DNA from: JADFAK01 sp047615865
Lineage (GTDB): Bacteria; Bacteroidota; Bacteroidia; Flavobacteriales_D; Sanyastnellaceae
Assembly: GCA_047615865.1 (NCBI GenBank)
Contig: JBLHIB010000141.1
Coordinates: 1-7,696, forward strand
Direction: 5' to 3'
Length of the DNA: 7,696 nucleotides
The notes beneath the pieces are model-generated. The model had not been told where the DNA came from. It was given only the letters and a program-made list of their open reading frames with translations, and ran no database searches. Positions within the stretch are counted from its first letter, which is position 1; every line of letters begins with the position of its first letter. Position numbers and translations under genes: made by a program. Shown piece by piece: positions 1-6,589 of the stretch.

Positions 1-874
1 ACGTTTCACTTTGGTCGCTAACTATCAGTTCTATTCTTTCTCCGTCCTTCGGACAAATGGCGTGCGGCCCAGGGCCAAACCATGACGAATCGGTCCAGTG
101 GTAGTCGAAATTTCCATCACCGCCAAACGCCAACCCTTCAGCCGTATATCCAGAAGCACACGTGGTATCAATCCTTATCTGAGCCTCAAGTCCCCATCCT
201 TGCGTGCGCTGGATATGATCCATATCGACCAAGACAAACTTCCGATCAAACTCATCCAAACCAGTCTGAAAAAGACCCGCAATGCGAAAGGTTCGGGGCT
301 TAATATCCTCTTTGCTCCGAACGAGATAAAGGGTGATCTTGTCATTTAATTCAACCGACAAACGGCTAGCCAAGGTCTTCGAAATGATAATATACTGATT
401 CGAATGAAGAGAGGTATCGTTCAATAATTTTCCTTCGACAAGCTTGTCATCGAAAAATTTCCATGAAAAGTCATCCGTGACTCCTTTCACAACGACGCCT
501 TCTATGGACTCCGATTCAAGAATTCCAGGCATTAAGGCAAAACGTTGGACATGCTGAACCCCCGCTAATGAATCCAATGATTGCACCAAATTCATGTCAT
601 GGCGCATTCTCACCGATTCCTTAGAAAAGTTATCATCCGATGAGACGACCTGTATGTGCGCCCCAAACCCAATCAGCTTCTGTTTAATCTCTTCTTGAAA
701 CCCACGAAGAACACTCAAAGCAACAATCATGAGCGCAACCCCCAAGGCTATTGCGATCATAGCAATAGTAACGATCGGTCGCGATAACCGACTACCTTTG
801 CCTCCAATAAGACGCTTTGCTATAAATGATGATGAGTTTGCCACAGTTGACTGCAAATATATGCGGCATGGCAT
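1..874 (-). CDS. ABC transporter permease, LolC/FtsX/MacB family, N-terminal part (C-terminus beyond the left edge)
   Basis: The reading frame is open from an ATG at 874 down to the window edge (about 291 codons) with no stop. The opening matches lipoprotein-release (LolC/LolE) and other FtsX-like permeases: a short cytoplasmic stretch with FIAKRL (residues 17-22), a first membrane helix at about 33-56 (IVTIAMIAIALGVALMIVAL), then GFQEEIKQKLIGFGAHIQV, the usual start of the MacB-type periplasmic domain. The remaining membrane helices would lie beyond the window. By family, such permeases pair with an ATPase to move lipoproteins or other envelope substrates; the substrate cannot be told here. 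Residues from about 228 read as an added beta-rich, Ig-like segment (FGGDGNFDYHW, then GPGPHAIC). The start is uncertain: GTG at 844 gives a more family-like N-terminus (MANSSSFIAKRL), and a TATATTTG promoter-like box lies just upstream of it. The gene is divergent from the NamZ-like gene. Confidence 0.88.
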   Translation of the reverse strand, partial: MPCRIYLQSTVANSSSFIAKRLIGGKGSRLSRPIVTIAMIAIALGVALMIVALSVLRGFQEEIKQKLIGFGAHIQVVSSDDNFSKESVRMRHDMNLVQSLDSLAGVQHVQRFALMPGILESESIEGVVVKGVTDDFSWKFFDDKLVEGKLLNDTSLHSNQYIIISKTLASRLSVELNDKITLYLVRSKEDIKPRTFRIAGLFQTGLDEFDRKFVLVDMDHIQRTQGWGLEAQIRIDTTCASGYTAEGLAFGGDGNFDYHWTDSSWFGPGPHAICPKDGERIELIVSDQSET

Positions 875-919
875 TGCGAAGATTCATTCAGTCTTAGATA
901 TTTGCACAATTCTTGCTGT

Positions 920-2134
920 ATGAACAATATGTACCGACTCCCTTTCACTTTACTCGTTCTTCTTGTCACCTTCTTTGGATCATGTCAAAGCGTAGAGCAC
1001 GCAAGCCTTACGCGGCCAAATTCAAGCATTGTAACAGGTGCCCAGCGCACATCTTCGTACTTGCCAAATTTGCAAGGAAAAAGAGTTGGAATCATTGCCA
1101 ATCAGACAAGTACAATTGAATCTACACATTTAGTGGACAGTCTTTTGGCTCTTGGTGCAGACATTAAATGTGTCTTTGCGCCTGAGCATGGATTTCGAGG
1201 TCAAGCTGCTGATGGCGCTCACATATCGAACTCAATCGATCCTATCACACAGCTACCTATCGTTTCGCTGTACGGCAAGAATAAAAAGCCAACCCCGGAG
1301 CAATTGAAGGACATTGACGTGCTAATATTCGACATTCAAGATGTCGGCGCTCGGTTTTTCACCTTTATTTCAACCATGCACCTCGCGATGGAGGCTGCAG
1401 CAGAAAACAATTTATCTTTTATCGTTCTGGACCGACCCAATCCCAACGGATTTTATGTCGACGGTCCAGTTCTCGATCAAAAATTTAGCTCATTTGTGGG
1501 AATGCACTCGATTCCAATCGTACATGGAATGACAGTGGGCGAATTGGCCATAATGATCAACAATGAAGGATGGCTATCGGCGGGAATAAAGTGCGACCTG
1601 AGCGTTGTGGCCTGCACCAATTACCATCATTTAGATTTGTATGATTTGCCCATTGCTCCTTCTCCCAATTTGCCTAATACTACTGCGATATACTTGTATC
1701 CTTCTCTCTGTTTGTTCGAAGCTACTTCGGTAAGCGTTGGACGTGGAACCGAGTACCCTTTTCAGCTTATGGGACACCCAAAACACGCAGGAAAGATTGA
1801 TTTTACACCGAAAAGCATCCCAGGCGTCTCTGAGTACCCTAAGCATAAAAACGTTTCCTGTTCAGGTCATTTACTTCAAGATTTCGGCGATTTCTACTTT
1901 ACTTCCACGGGTCAATTGTACTTGGAATGGTTAATTTCCATGAACGAAGAATTGGGATCGGAAGAGTTATTTGACAGACCCGAATTCTTTGACAAACTTG
2001 CAGGCACAGAGCAATTAAGAAAGCAAATAATTGCTGGAAAAACGAGCATAGAAATTCAAGATAGCTGGCAAGCAGATCTAGAAATATTCAAAAAGCTCCG
2101 TCGGAAGTATCTTCTCTACCCCGATTTTGAGTAA
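920..2134 (+). CDS. namZ: DUF1343 / NamZ-type exo-beta-N-acetylmuramidase, lipoprotein
   Basis: This 404-residue protein belongs to the DUF1343 family. Its characterised member, Bacillus subtilis NamZ (CAZy GH171), removes N-acetylmuramic acid from the non-reducing ends of peptidoglycan fragments. Family motifs appear in order (numbered from the ATG at 920): GKRVGIIANQTS at about 53-64, APEHGFRG at 87-94 (the Glu of PEHG is the likely active-site acid), SLYG at 116-119, FDIQDVGARFF at 137-147, DRPNPNG at 171-177, SPNLPN at 248-253, SVGRGTEYPFQ at 272-282, and a C-terminal W...L..F...R..YLLYP segment. The N-terminus is a lipoprotein signal with FFGSC and Cys22 as acylation site, so the enzyme should be membrane anchored. 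The frame extends upstream to a TTG at 902, but that would add HNSCC ahead of the signal peptide; ATG 920 (or 929) is preferred. No other muropeptide-recycling gene is nearby. Length is normal for the family. Confidence 0.93.
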   Translation: MNNMYRLPFTLLVLLVTFFGSCQSVEHASLTRPNSSIVTGAQRTSSYLPNLQGKRVGIIANQTSTIESTHLVDSLLALGADIKCVFAPEHGFRGQAADGAHISNSIDPITQLPIVSLYGKNKKPTPEQLKDIDVLIFDIQDVGARFFTFISTMHLAMEAAAENNLSFIVLDRPNPNGFYVDGPVLDQKFSSFVGMHSIPIVHGMTVGELAIMINNEGWLSAGIKCDLSVVACTNYHHLDLYDLPIAPSPNLPNTTAIYLYPSLCLFEATSVSVGRGTEYPFQLMGHPKHAGKIDFTPKSIPGVSEYPKHKNVSCSGHLLQDFGDFYFTSTGQLYLEWLISMNEELGSEELFDRPEFFDKLAGTEQLRKQIIAGKTSIEIQDSWQADLEIFKKLRRKYLLYPDFE

Positions 2135-2158
2135 TTTTATCCTCGCTAAACCAAGGAC

Positions 2159-2683
2159 ATGAAAAAAACAATATATCTCTTCCTATTTGTATTGGCTTCT
2201 GGAGCCGCATTTACATCTTGTAAAAAAAGCGAGGAGTTTATCAACCCTGTATTCGAGTGCGATTGTGGTAAAGTGAATTGGTTTGGATCGAATCATGACT
2301 TGCTAATGTCTGAGTTTGTGCGCCCGGATGAGAACAACATATTGAGCAGGAGATATTACATTACAGCTGATGTGGCTGCAACAGGAGAATCAGAACCTCA
2401 CCACCTGAACATTATCATCGAAACGGATTCAGTGCACCACGAATATTTTGATTTGATGCTCAGCCCATTTATTTCGGTGCAGATTGAAGAAGTCAACTAC
2501 AATGACCCAACAGTCTTGGTGCGCACCTTTGTTCCGGTAATAGGAAATGTAAGTATCACTCCTGCAATATTCGGAGGCAGCGAGAGCGCAAGTTTCAACT
2601 TGAATGTTCAGCAATCTTTTAATGGAAGTCCAGCAGGTGCAATCATTCCTTTAACAGGAAATCTGGATGTACTCATTCAATAA
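2159..2683 (+). CDS. uncharacterised small lipoprotein
   Basis: I do not recognise a named family for this 174-residue protein. The N-terminus is a clear lipoprotein signal: MKK, a hydrophobic run at 4-18, then FTSC with Cys21 as lipidation site. The mature protein begins CKKSEEF; a charged, acidic stretch right after the Cys resembles the surface-export signal of Bacteroidota lipoproteins, so outer-surface display is possible (inference). The mature part has a CDCGKVNWFG motif at 34-43 and then alternating hydrophobic and polar stretches typical of a beta-sandwich (RRYYITADV at 64-72, HLNIIIETD at 82-90, SASFNLNVQQSF at 143-154). It has no catalytic motif that I can see. The gene starts 24 bases after the NamZ-like gene with no terminator-like hairpin between, so co-transcription is likely. 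It ends 11 bases from the convergent SGNH hydrolase gene. Confidence 0.85.
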   Translation: MKKTIYLFLFVLASGAAFTSCKKSEEFINPVFECDCGKVNWFGSNHDLLMSEFVRPDENNILSRRYYITADVAATGESEPHHLNIIIETDSVHHEYFDLMLSPFISVQIEEVNYNDPTVLVRTFVPVIGNVSITPAIFGGSESASFNLNVQQSFNGSPAGAIIPLTGNLDVLIQ

Positions 2684-2694
2684 ATTGAGATTTC

Positions 2695-3948
2695 TTATTG
2701 TTTAATAAATGAAGTGATAGCCATACCTTCGCTGTGCTCTAGCACAGCAATGTAGCGGCCTTTTGCCAGATGACTTGTTGCAATGGATATATTGGCATCC
2801 TTGTTCTCTTCAACCATATCTCCACTTACCGTATACAATCGGTAGCTGAATTTTGTTGACAAACCTTCAATTTCTATCCAGTCGGTAGTCGGATTAGGAA
2901 AAGCTTTGACGCTTTCAATTTGGTCTTCGGAAACACCAATTAAATCGCCAATTTCGATCATCTCAACTACGACAACCGTGCCACATGAAGAATAGATTTC
3001 CATGTCATAAGTGAGTGTCCCATCTTCAAACAGCAAGGCGTTTATAGCTCCGTCCAACCATAAATATTCTTGATCTCCAAAGTTTACGAGCACACTGTCT
3101 GCCCAATAAGAAAGATCAGTTTGAACTGAATAGAATGGTGGTAACCCTTGACTAATGTCCAATTGGGCCGCCACATTGGGAAAATGATTCCATGCTTCCT
3201 GGTTGTTAGCAACAACAGAACCTGCCACCGCTTGCAAATATTGAGCATCTGCCTCATCTAATCCGGCATAATAATCACTCCCCTCTGGACTCTCATTCCA
3301 CATCATGGCATAAAAGACACAGGCAGCTAAATATGTTCCTGAGGGACTAGGATGCGATCCATCATTCGCGTACAGTTGAATTTCGTCATTGGTCTCCGCT
3401 CTCACTTGCTTCCAAGCTGCCCCAACAGGAGAAACCCAACAGTCGTTCATTTCTGCCATAGCTTGGTAACGTTCTGTGAGCAGGTCTTGCATGCCCTCAT
3501 AAGTGCATACAGGTGGGTATGATTCACAATTGTTTATGTCTCCGTCCATTCGTCCCCATGTCATATAAAAGATGGGCATTACACAATCATTGTTTGCACG
3601 AGCAGTGTCTACCAATGCTTGAGCATAAGGGTATACATCGGCCTCAACTTGATTGATAGGAAACGCTGGCATCTGACTTTGTTCCTGAAGAATGACATAA
3701 TCCCAAGAACCGTTTTGCAGCAATTCTTGCGTTGTGGCATTTTCCGTGTGAGATTCTAAGCTATATGCTCCCGGAGTGCTTGAAGCTGTAATGATGCTAT
3801 TGGACTTTGATTGGGCAATTTGCGACAACATCAACGGCAAATCGTTGACATAGGTGTATGAGTTACCGATAAAGAGGACATTGTAGTCCTGTGCATATTG
3901 GCTTATCGTTATGAGACTCAAGCACAAGTATAAAGTCGTACGTTTCAT
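2695..3948 (-). CDS. secreted SGNH (DUF4886-like) hydrolase with T9SS C-terminal sorting domain
   Basis: This 417-residue exported protein has three parts. Residues 1-20 form a signal peptide, probably cut near YAQ|D. Residues 21 to about 260 form an SGNH-type hydrolase resembling DUF4886: block I is LFIGNSYTY with nucleophile candidate Ser30, a middle block is VILQEQSQ at 85-92, and the C-terminal block is NDGSHPSPSGTYLA with the Asp196-x-x-His199 pair. Such enzymes are usually esterases or deacetylases acting on carbohydrate or lipid esters; the substrate is unknown. A link of about 80 residues (262-342) is beta-rich and unassigned. Residues 346-417 (VKAFPNPTTDWIEIEG, YRLYTVSGDMV, LAKGRYIAVL, ending in KQ) match the type A T9SS sorting domain, so the protein should cross the outer membrane by the type IX system and end up surface attached or released. 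The start is ATG with a good upstream promoter (3963-3992), suggesting a single-gene unit. Confidence 0.88.
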   Translation of the reverse strand: MKRTTLYLCLSLITISQYAQDYNVLFIGNSYTYVNDLPLMLSQIAQSKSNSIITASSTPGAYSLESHTENATTQELLQNGSWDYVILQEQSQMPAFPINQVEADVYPYAQALVDTARANNDCVMPIFYMTWGRMDGDINNCESYPPVCTYEGMQDLLTERYQAMAEMNDCWVSPVGAAWKQVRAETNDEIQLYANDGSHPSPSGTYLAACVFYAMMWNESPEGSDYYAGLDEADAQYLQAVAGSVVANNQEAWNHFPNVAAQLDISQGLPPFYSVQTDLSYWADSVLVNFGDQEYLWLDGAINALLFEDGTLTYDMEIYSSCGTVVVVEMIEIGDLIGVSEDQIESVKAFPNPTTDWIEIEGLSTKFSYRLYTVSGDMVEENKDANISIATSHLAKGRYIAVLEHSEGMAITSFIKQ

Positions 3949-3962
3949 GATTCTAGTTTGTT

Positions 3963-3992
3963 CAAAGTTAATCGAACCGCTCTAGAAAGCAA
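3963..3992 (-). promoter_or_regulatory. Bacteroidota-type promoter of the SGNH hydrolase gene
   Basis: Read on the minus strand there is TTG at 3992-3990, a 19-base spacer, then TAACTTTG at 3970-3963. This matches the Bacteroidota primary-sigma consensus (-33 TTG/TTTG and -7 TAnnTTTG). The -7 box ends 14 bases before the ATG at 3948, so the leader would be only about ten bases. It is the only complete two-box match I found in the window; no start site has been measured. Confidence 0.55.
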
Positions 3993-4046
3993 TATTAACA
4001 GAATCGAAATTGGAAGAATCTGCAATCCACTATTGAAAGAAAGTCA

Positions 4047-5534
4047 TCACCTAATCTTAGCTATCTCCTGTCGTTCACCGACAATTTCAATGGCTTTATT
4101 CATTACATGATCTCTTCCCGCGAGAAAATCGTCAAGGGTCTGATTCACTTCTATGTCTGGAACCACACCTCTATTGCATTGCGCTACTGGAACATTTAGT
4201 TGAAAAAGCACTCGAGGAATCTCAACTACCAGTCCACTATTCGGTAAAATCAATCGGTAGAAATATCCACTGCTATTGGCGGTGGCCCCTCCTAAAGTTT
4301 CCGTTCCTATTAAGGTGCAACGAGGAACATACGATTTGGCCATAGAAGCGAAATCCGAGCCCCCACTGAAGACCTCGCCTCCGATGAGCACATAGACGTC
4401 ACCTAGAAATTGCGGATCTTGATGGAGTAAAGTACGTTGGAAGCGATCCCTTCTCATCCACGCATCGTCAGTCTCTTTGAACTCAAAAGTGCGGTATAAG
4501 AAATCACTAAATCGATTTTTCGTGGCTCCTTTCATAAATTGGTAGTACGAAGATTCTACACTTCTAATTTCCACAAGATCATATTTCTCATTCAGCGTAT
4601 GTGGTAAATAAGAAAGCAACATATTCTCAAATCCCTCACGCCCTCCTCCGTTCTCACGAATATCAATGACCAAGGATTCCACTTCCCTATCTTCTAATAT
4701 ACGGAAGCACTTGCTCAAAAACATCCCATAATTAATCTTACTGATTCCATGAAATTGGTTGATCGTCAGAAAGCCTATTCCATCTTTGATGTCGAAGTCC
4801 ATTTTGGAAGCCGGTGCCCGATGTCCAAATCCATAAACTTCTTGGAGAAGGTCAAATCGGTCGCTGTAGCGAATTGCTGTAACAACCAGATTCTTGGCCT
4901 GGTAATCTTCACGCTCAAACACATCACAATAGTGCAGCCGAAAAGTACTTTTGAAACCAAATCTCAAAGCATAAAACCACCAAAACTGCCCCTCCAATTG
5001 CTCGAATTTCGCCCCTCTAGGTGCACCGTCACAGGTGATAAATGGCAATAGTTCCTCAACTATGCAGTTTATATCCATTCCATTGATCGCCAATACCTGA
5101 CAACCTCGATCCATGTATTCGTGCTCACTAAAATTGTGATCTACATAAGCCAAACCATCAATGAATTTTAAGGTAAAAGGAAAAAACCGTTGTGTTGAGA
5201 GTATATAGTCTGACAATTCTTCATTGAGGTGAACATTGGTATGACCGTCGTGAATGTGATCGATAAGACTTGCTAGATGGGAATAGGTTTCGGTAAAAGT
5301 CAATCCGGCACTAGGGATCCGCTGAGAGAAAAGACTGTCAATTTCGTGGTGGTTGAGATAGAGATCAAATCCCGGATGCGATTCAGACAATACCGAATGC
5401 AGCAATTCCAAATCGGCTGCTACGCGTTGATGTGGAATTTTATAGTTGAGGTATTCGTCGTGTTGCGCCATAATAAAAGTCGCGCTAAAACAGTAAAAAA
5501 TCCCCAAGAGATATTTTGCAAGATTAGGTAACAA
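4047..5534 (-). CDS. exported S41-family peptidase (tail-specific-protease-like)
   Basis: This 495-residue protein has the S41 (C-terminal processing protease) architecture. A signal peptide covers about 1-24 (KYLLGIFYCFSATFIMAQ), so the protein is probably periplasmic. An N-terminal helical region ends in LIDHIHDGHTNVHL (about 90-103), the conserved DGHT segment. A short PDZ-like piece, RGCQVLAINGMDI, lies at about 143-155. The catalytic core has GIGFLTINQF (252-261), LVIDIRENGGG (288-298) and GGEVFSGGSDFAS (385-397), where Ser390 is the likely nucleophile, followed by LIGTETLGGATA (408-419). A Ser/His/Glu arrangement as in tricorn-type members (His98, Glu412) is inferred, not shown. The start is TTG at 5534: an in-frame TGA lies seven codons upstream and no ATG or GTG occurs between, while the first internal ATG (residue 22) would remove the signal peptide. 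It lies 96 bases downstream of the sigma-linked membrane protein gene, so distal membership of that operon is possible but unproven. Confidence 0.9.
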   Translation of the reverse strand: MLPNLAKYLLGIFYCFSATFIMAQHDEYLNYKIPHQRVAADLELLHSVLSESHPGFDLYLNHHEIDSLFSQRIPSAGLTFTETYSHLASLIDHIHDGHTNVHLNEELSDYILSTQRFFPFTLKFIDGLAYVDHNFSEHEYMDRGCQVLAINGMDINCIVEELLPFITCDGAPRGAKFEQLEGQFWWFYALRFGFKSTFRLHYCDVFEREDYQAKNLVVTAIRYSDRFDLLQEVYGFGHRAPASKMDFDIKDGIGFLTINQFHGISKINYGMFLSKCFRILEDREVESLVIDIRENGGGREGFENMLLSYLPHTLNEKYDLVEIRSVESSYYQFMKGATKNRFSDFLYRTFEFKETDDAWMRRDRFQRTLLHQDPQFLGDVYVLIGGEVFSGGSDFASMAKSYVPRCTLIGTETLGGATANSSGYFYRLILPNSGLVVEIPRVLFQLNVPVAQCNRGVVPDIEVNQTLDDFLAGRDHVMNKAIEIVGERQEIAKIR

Positions 5535-5630
5535 TAAGTCTAAAATTAGTCACCTAAATATACGTATTGGAACTTAAAATGTTTCGTTGACGGCCATGGA
5601 AAAGGTCTTTTGGAGTCTTTCCGCTATGCA

Positions 5631-5909
5631 TCACAAAGTACCATTTTCATTTATTGACTCAGCCTTCTCAATCTCGTTCCCTTCTCTCTCCAATGGTTCC
5701 GAAGTCTCGGCCGATTTCAAAACCAAATAAAAGATGAGTAAGAAGACCAACAAGGCGAGAAAGGCAAGTGGATTTTTATAGAGAGGCTTTCTATGGATGT
5801 CATGAAGTGTTTGCTCATATGAGCTCACAACTTTCCCATAGTCCTTATACTTGGAAATCTGCTCGTCGGTCAACGGCTCTTGTTCATTATCCACCTCAAA
5901 TCTTCTCAT
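5631..5909 (-). CDS. sigma-linked single-pass membrane protein, possible anti-sigma or regulatory partner
   Basis: This 92-residue protein starts 14 bases inside the end of the ECF sigma factor gene (ATG at 5909, sigma stop at 5898-5896), a strong sign of translational coupling. Residues 1-46 are hydrophilic and mixed-charge (an acidic segment NEQEPLTDEQ, then KPLYKNP). Residues 47-65 form one strongly hydrophobic helix (PLAFLALLVFLLIFYLVL), and 66-92 is a short acidic tail. The positive charges before the helix suggest that the N-terminal half lies in the cytoplasm. Genes placed like this after an ECF sigma factor often encode anti-sigma factors, but I see no zinc-binding HxxxCxxC motif of the ZAS class and no FecR domain. 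A role in binding the sigma factor is therefore inference from position and topology alone. Membrane proteins with a similar KPLYKNP-helix layout occur next to sigma genes in flavobacteria as far as I recall, without a named function. Confidence 0.82.
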   Translation of the reverse strand: MRRFEVDNEQEPLTDEQISKYKDYGKVVSSYEQTLHDIHRKPLYKNPLAFLALLVFLLIFYLVLKSAETSEPLEREGNEIEKAESINENGTL

Positions 5910-6438
5910 CAGTCCTCAAAATAATGGATTTTAAGCGTTTGAAGGCACGGTGTACCTTCATTTTAGCGGCATCCTCAGAAACACCAAGGATATCCCCCAT
6001 CTCTTTATGCCTCATTTGCTGAAAATAGCGCATTTCGATCAATAAGGTAGAAGTCTCATCTAGCTGATTCAAACCCTCTAACAATCTTCTGCGCTTTTCT
6101 TCTCGACCAATTCCAGGATCAACATCTTCTTCAAGAGAAGCAAGCATATCAAATGAAACCCGGGTAACAAATACTTTTTTAGAATTGCGGAAATGCATGT
6201 TTACTTCGTTCACGGCGATTCTATAAATCCATGATTTAATGGGTGCCCCCGTGTCTTTAAATGAAGTGATATTGACCAAAGCCTTGACGAAGGTCTGTGA
6301 AACCAAATCGGCAGCCAAATCACGATCCGAAACTCTTTTAAATATAAAACGAAAAAGTTCATTGTAAAGTAGCTCATAAATACGAGCAAACCCTTGTGAG
6401 TTTGTTTTGGCAGCTTGAATGATTTCCTTTTCCGTCAA
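5896..6438 (-). CDS. RNA polymerase sigma factor, ECF (sigma-70 group 4) family
   Basis: This 180-residue protein has only the two domains typical of ECF sigma factors. Region 2 spans about 16-86: FARIYELLYNELFRFIFKRV, then DLVSQTFVKAL (45-55, core-binding region), then IKSWIYRIAVNEVNMHFR (67-84, -10 melting and recognition). A charged linker follows. Region 4 spans about 115-173, with the helix-turn-helix HKEMGDILGVSEDAAKMKVH (144-163) that contacts the -35 element. It should direct RNA polymerase to a small set of promoters under some envelope or stress signal; the signal is not visible. The start is TTG at 6438: the frame is open upstream to a TGA but contains no ATG or GTG, and the next internal ATG is far inside region 2. 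The following gene overlaps its end by 14 bases. No ECF-type autoregulatory promoter could be identified by eye in the 6439-6559 upstream region. Confidence 0.95.
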   Translation of the reverse strand: MTEKEIIQAAKTNSQGFARIYELLYNELFRFIFKRVSDRDLAADLVSQTFVKALVNITSFKDTGAPIKSWIYRIAVNEVNMHFRNSKKVFVTRVSFDMLASLEEDVDPGIGREEKRRRLLEGLNQLDETSTLLIEMRYFQQMRHKEMGDILGVSEDAAKMKVHRAFKRLKSIILRTDEKI

Positions 6439-6589
6439 TAGATCTGTTTGATGTACAAATGTGCTATTTATACGCTCTCTACAATTGAATGCAAAAACTC
6501 AAGAAGGTAACGCATAGAGAATAAGATTATTCCCTATAACCTATTGGCGGTATTCTCGTATGCTCTTCGACAACACCAATAATGAGCAT
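6439..6589. other. divergent intergenic region between the sigma factor and MORN-like genes
   Basis: This stretch of about 150 bases separates two divergent genes and must hold the promoters of both. It is AT-rich. I found no TAnnTTTG box on either strand, no clear inverted repeat and no small gene. An ATG at 6560 in frame with the MORN-like gene would shorten the gap to 121 bases. Absence of the housekeeping consensus would fit an alternative sigma factor, possibly the adjacent one, but that is speculation. Confidence 0.5.

Noticed and set aside
82..349. Two overlapping plus-strand open frames of 73 and 83 codons
   Set aside because: They lie wholly antisense to the permease, whose minus-strand frame shows clear family motifs; their products are low in hydrophobic pattern and unlike any protein.
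895..911. Possible promoter for the NamZ-like gene (TAGATATTTG with a TTG at 874-876)
   Set aside because: The -7 box has extra bases between TA and TTTG, so it does not match TAnnTTTG; too weak to list as a feature.
902..919. TTG at 902 as start of the NamZ-like lipoprotein
   Set aside because: It adds a polar, Cys-containing leader before the signal peptide; ATG 920 gives a normal lipoprotein signal.
2684..2694. Terminator between the convergent small lipoprotein and SGNH hydrolase genes
   Set aside because: The 11-base gap is AT-rich but forms no stem of useful length with its flanks.
4749..5051. Plus-strand open frame of 100 codons
   Set aside because: It is antisense to the S41 peptidase core; no recognisable domain and no upstream signal.
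5555..5562. TATATTTA on the minus strand upstream of the S41 gene as a -7 box
   Set aside because: It differs at the last base of TAnnTTTG and has no TTG at a suitable distance upstream.
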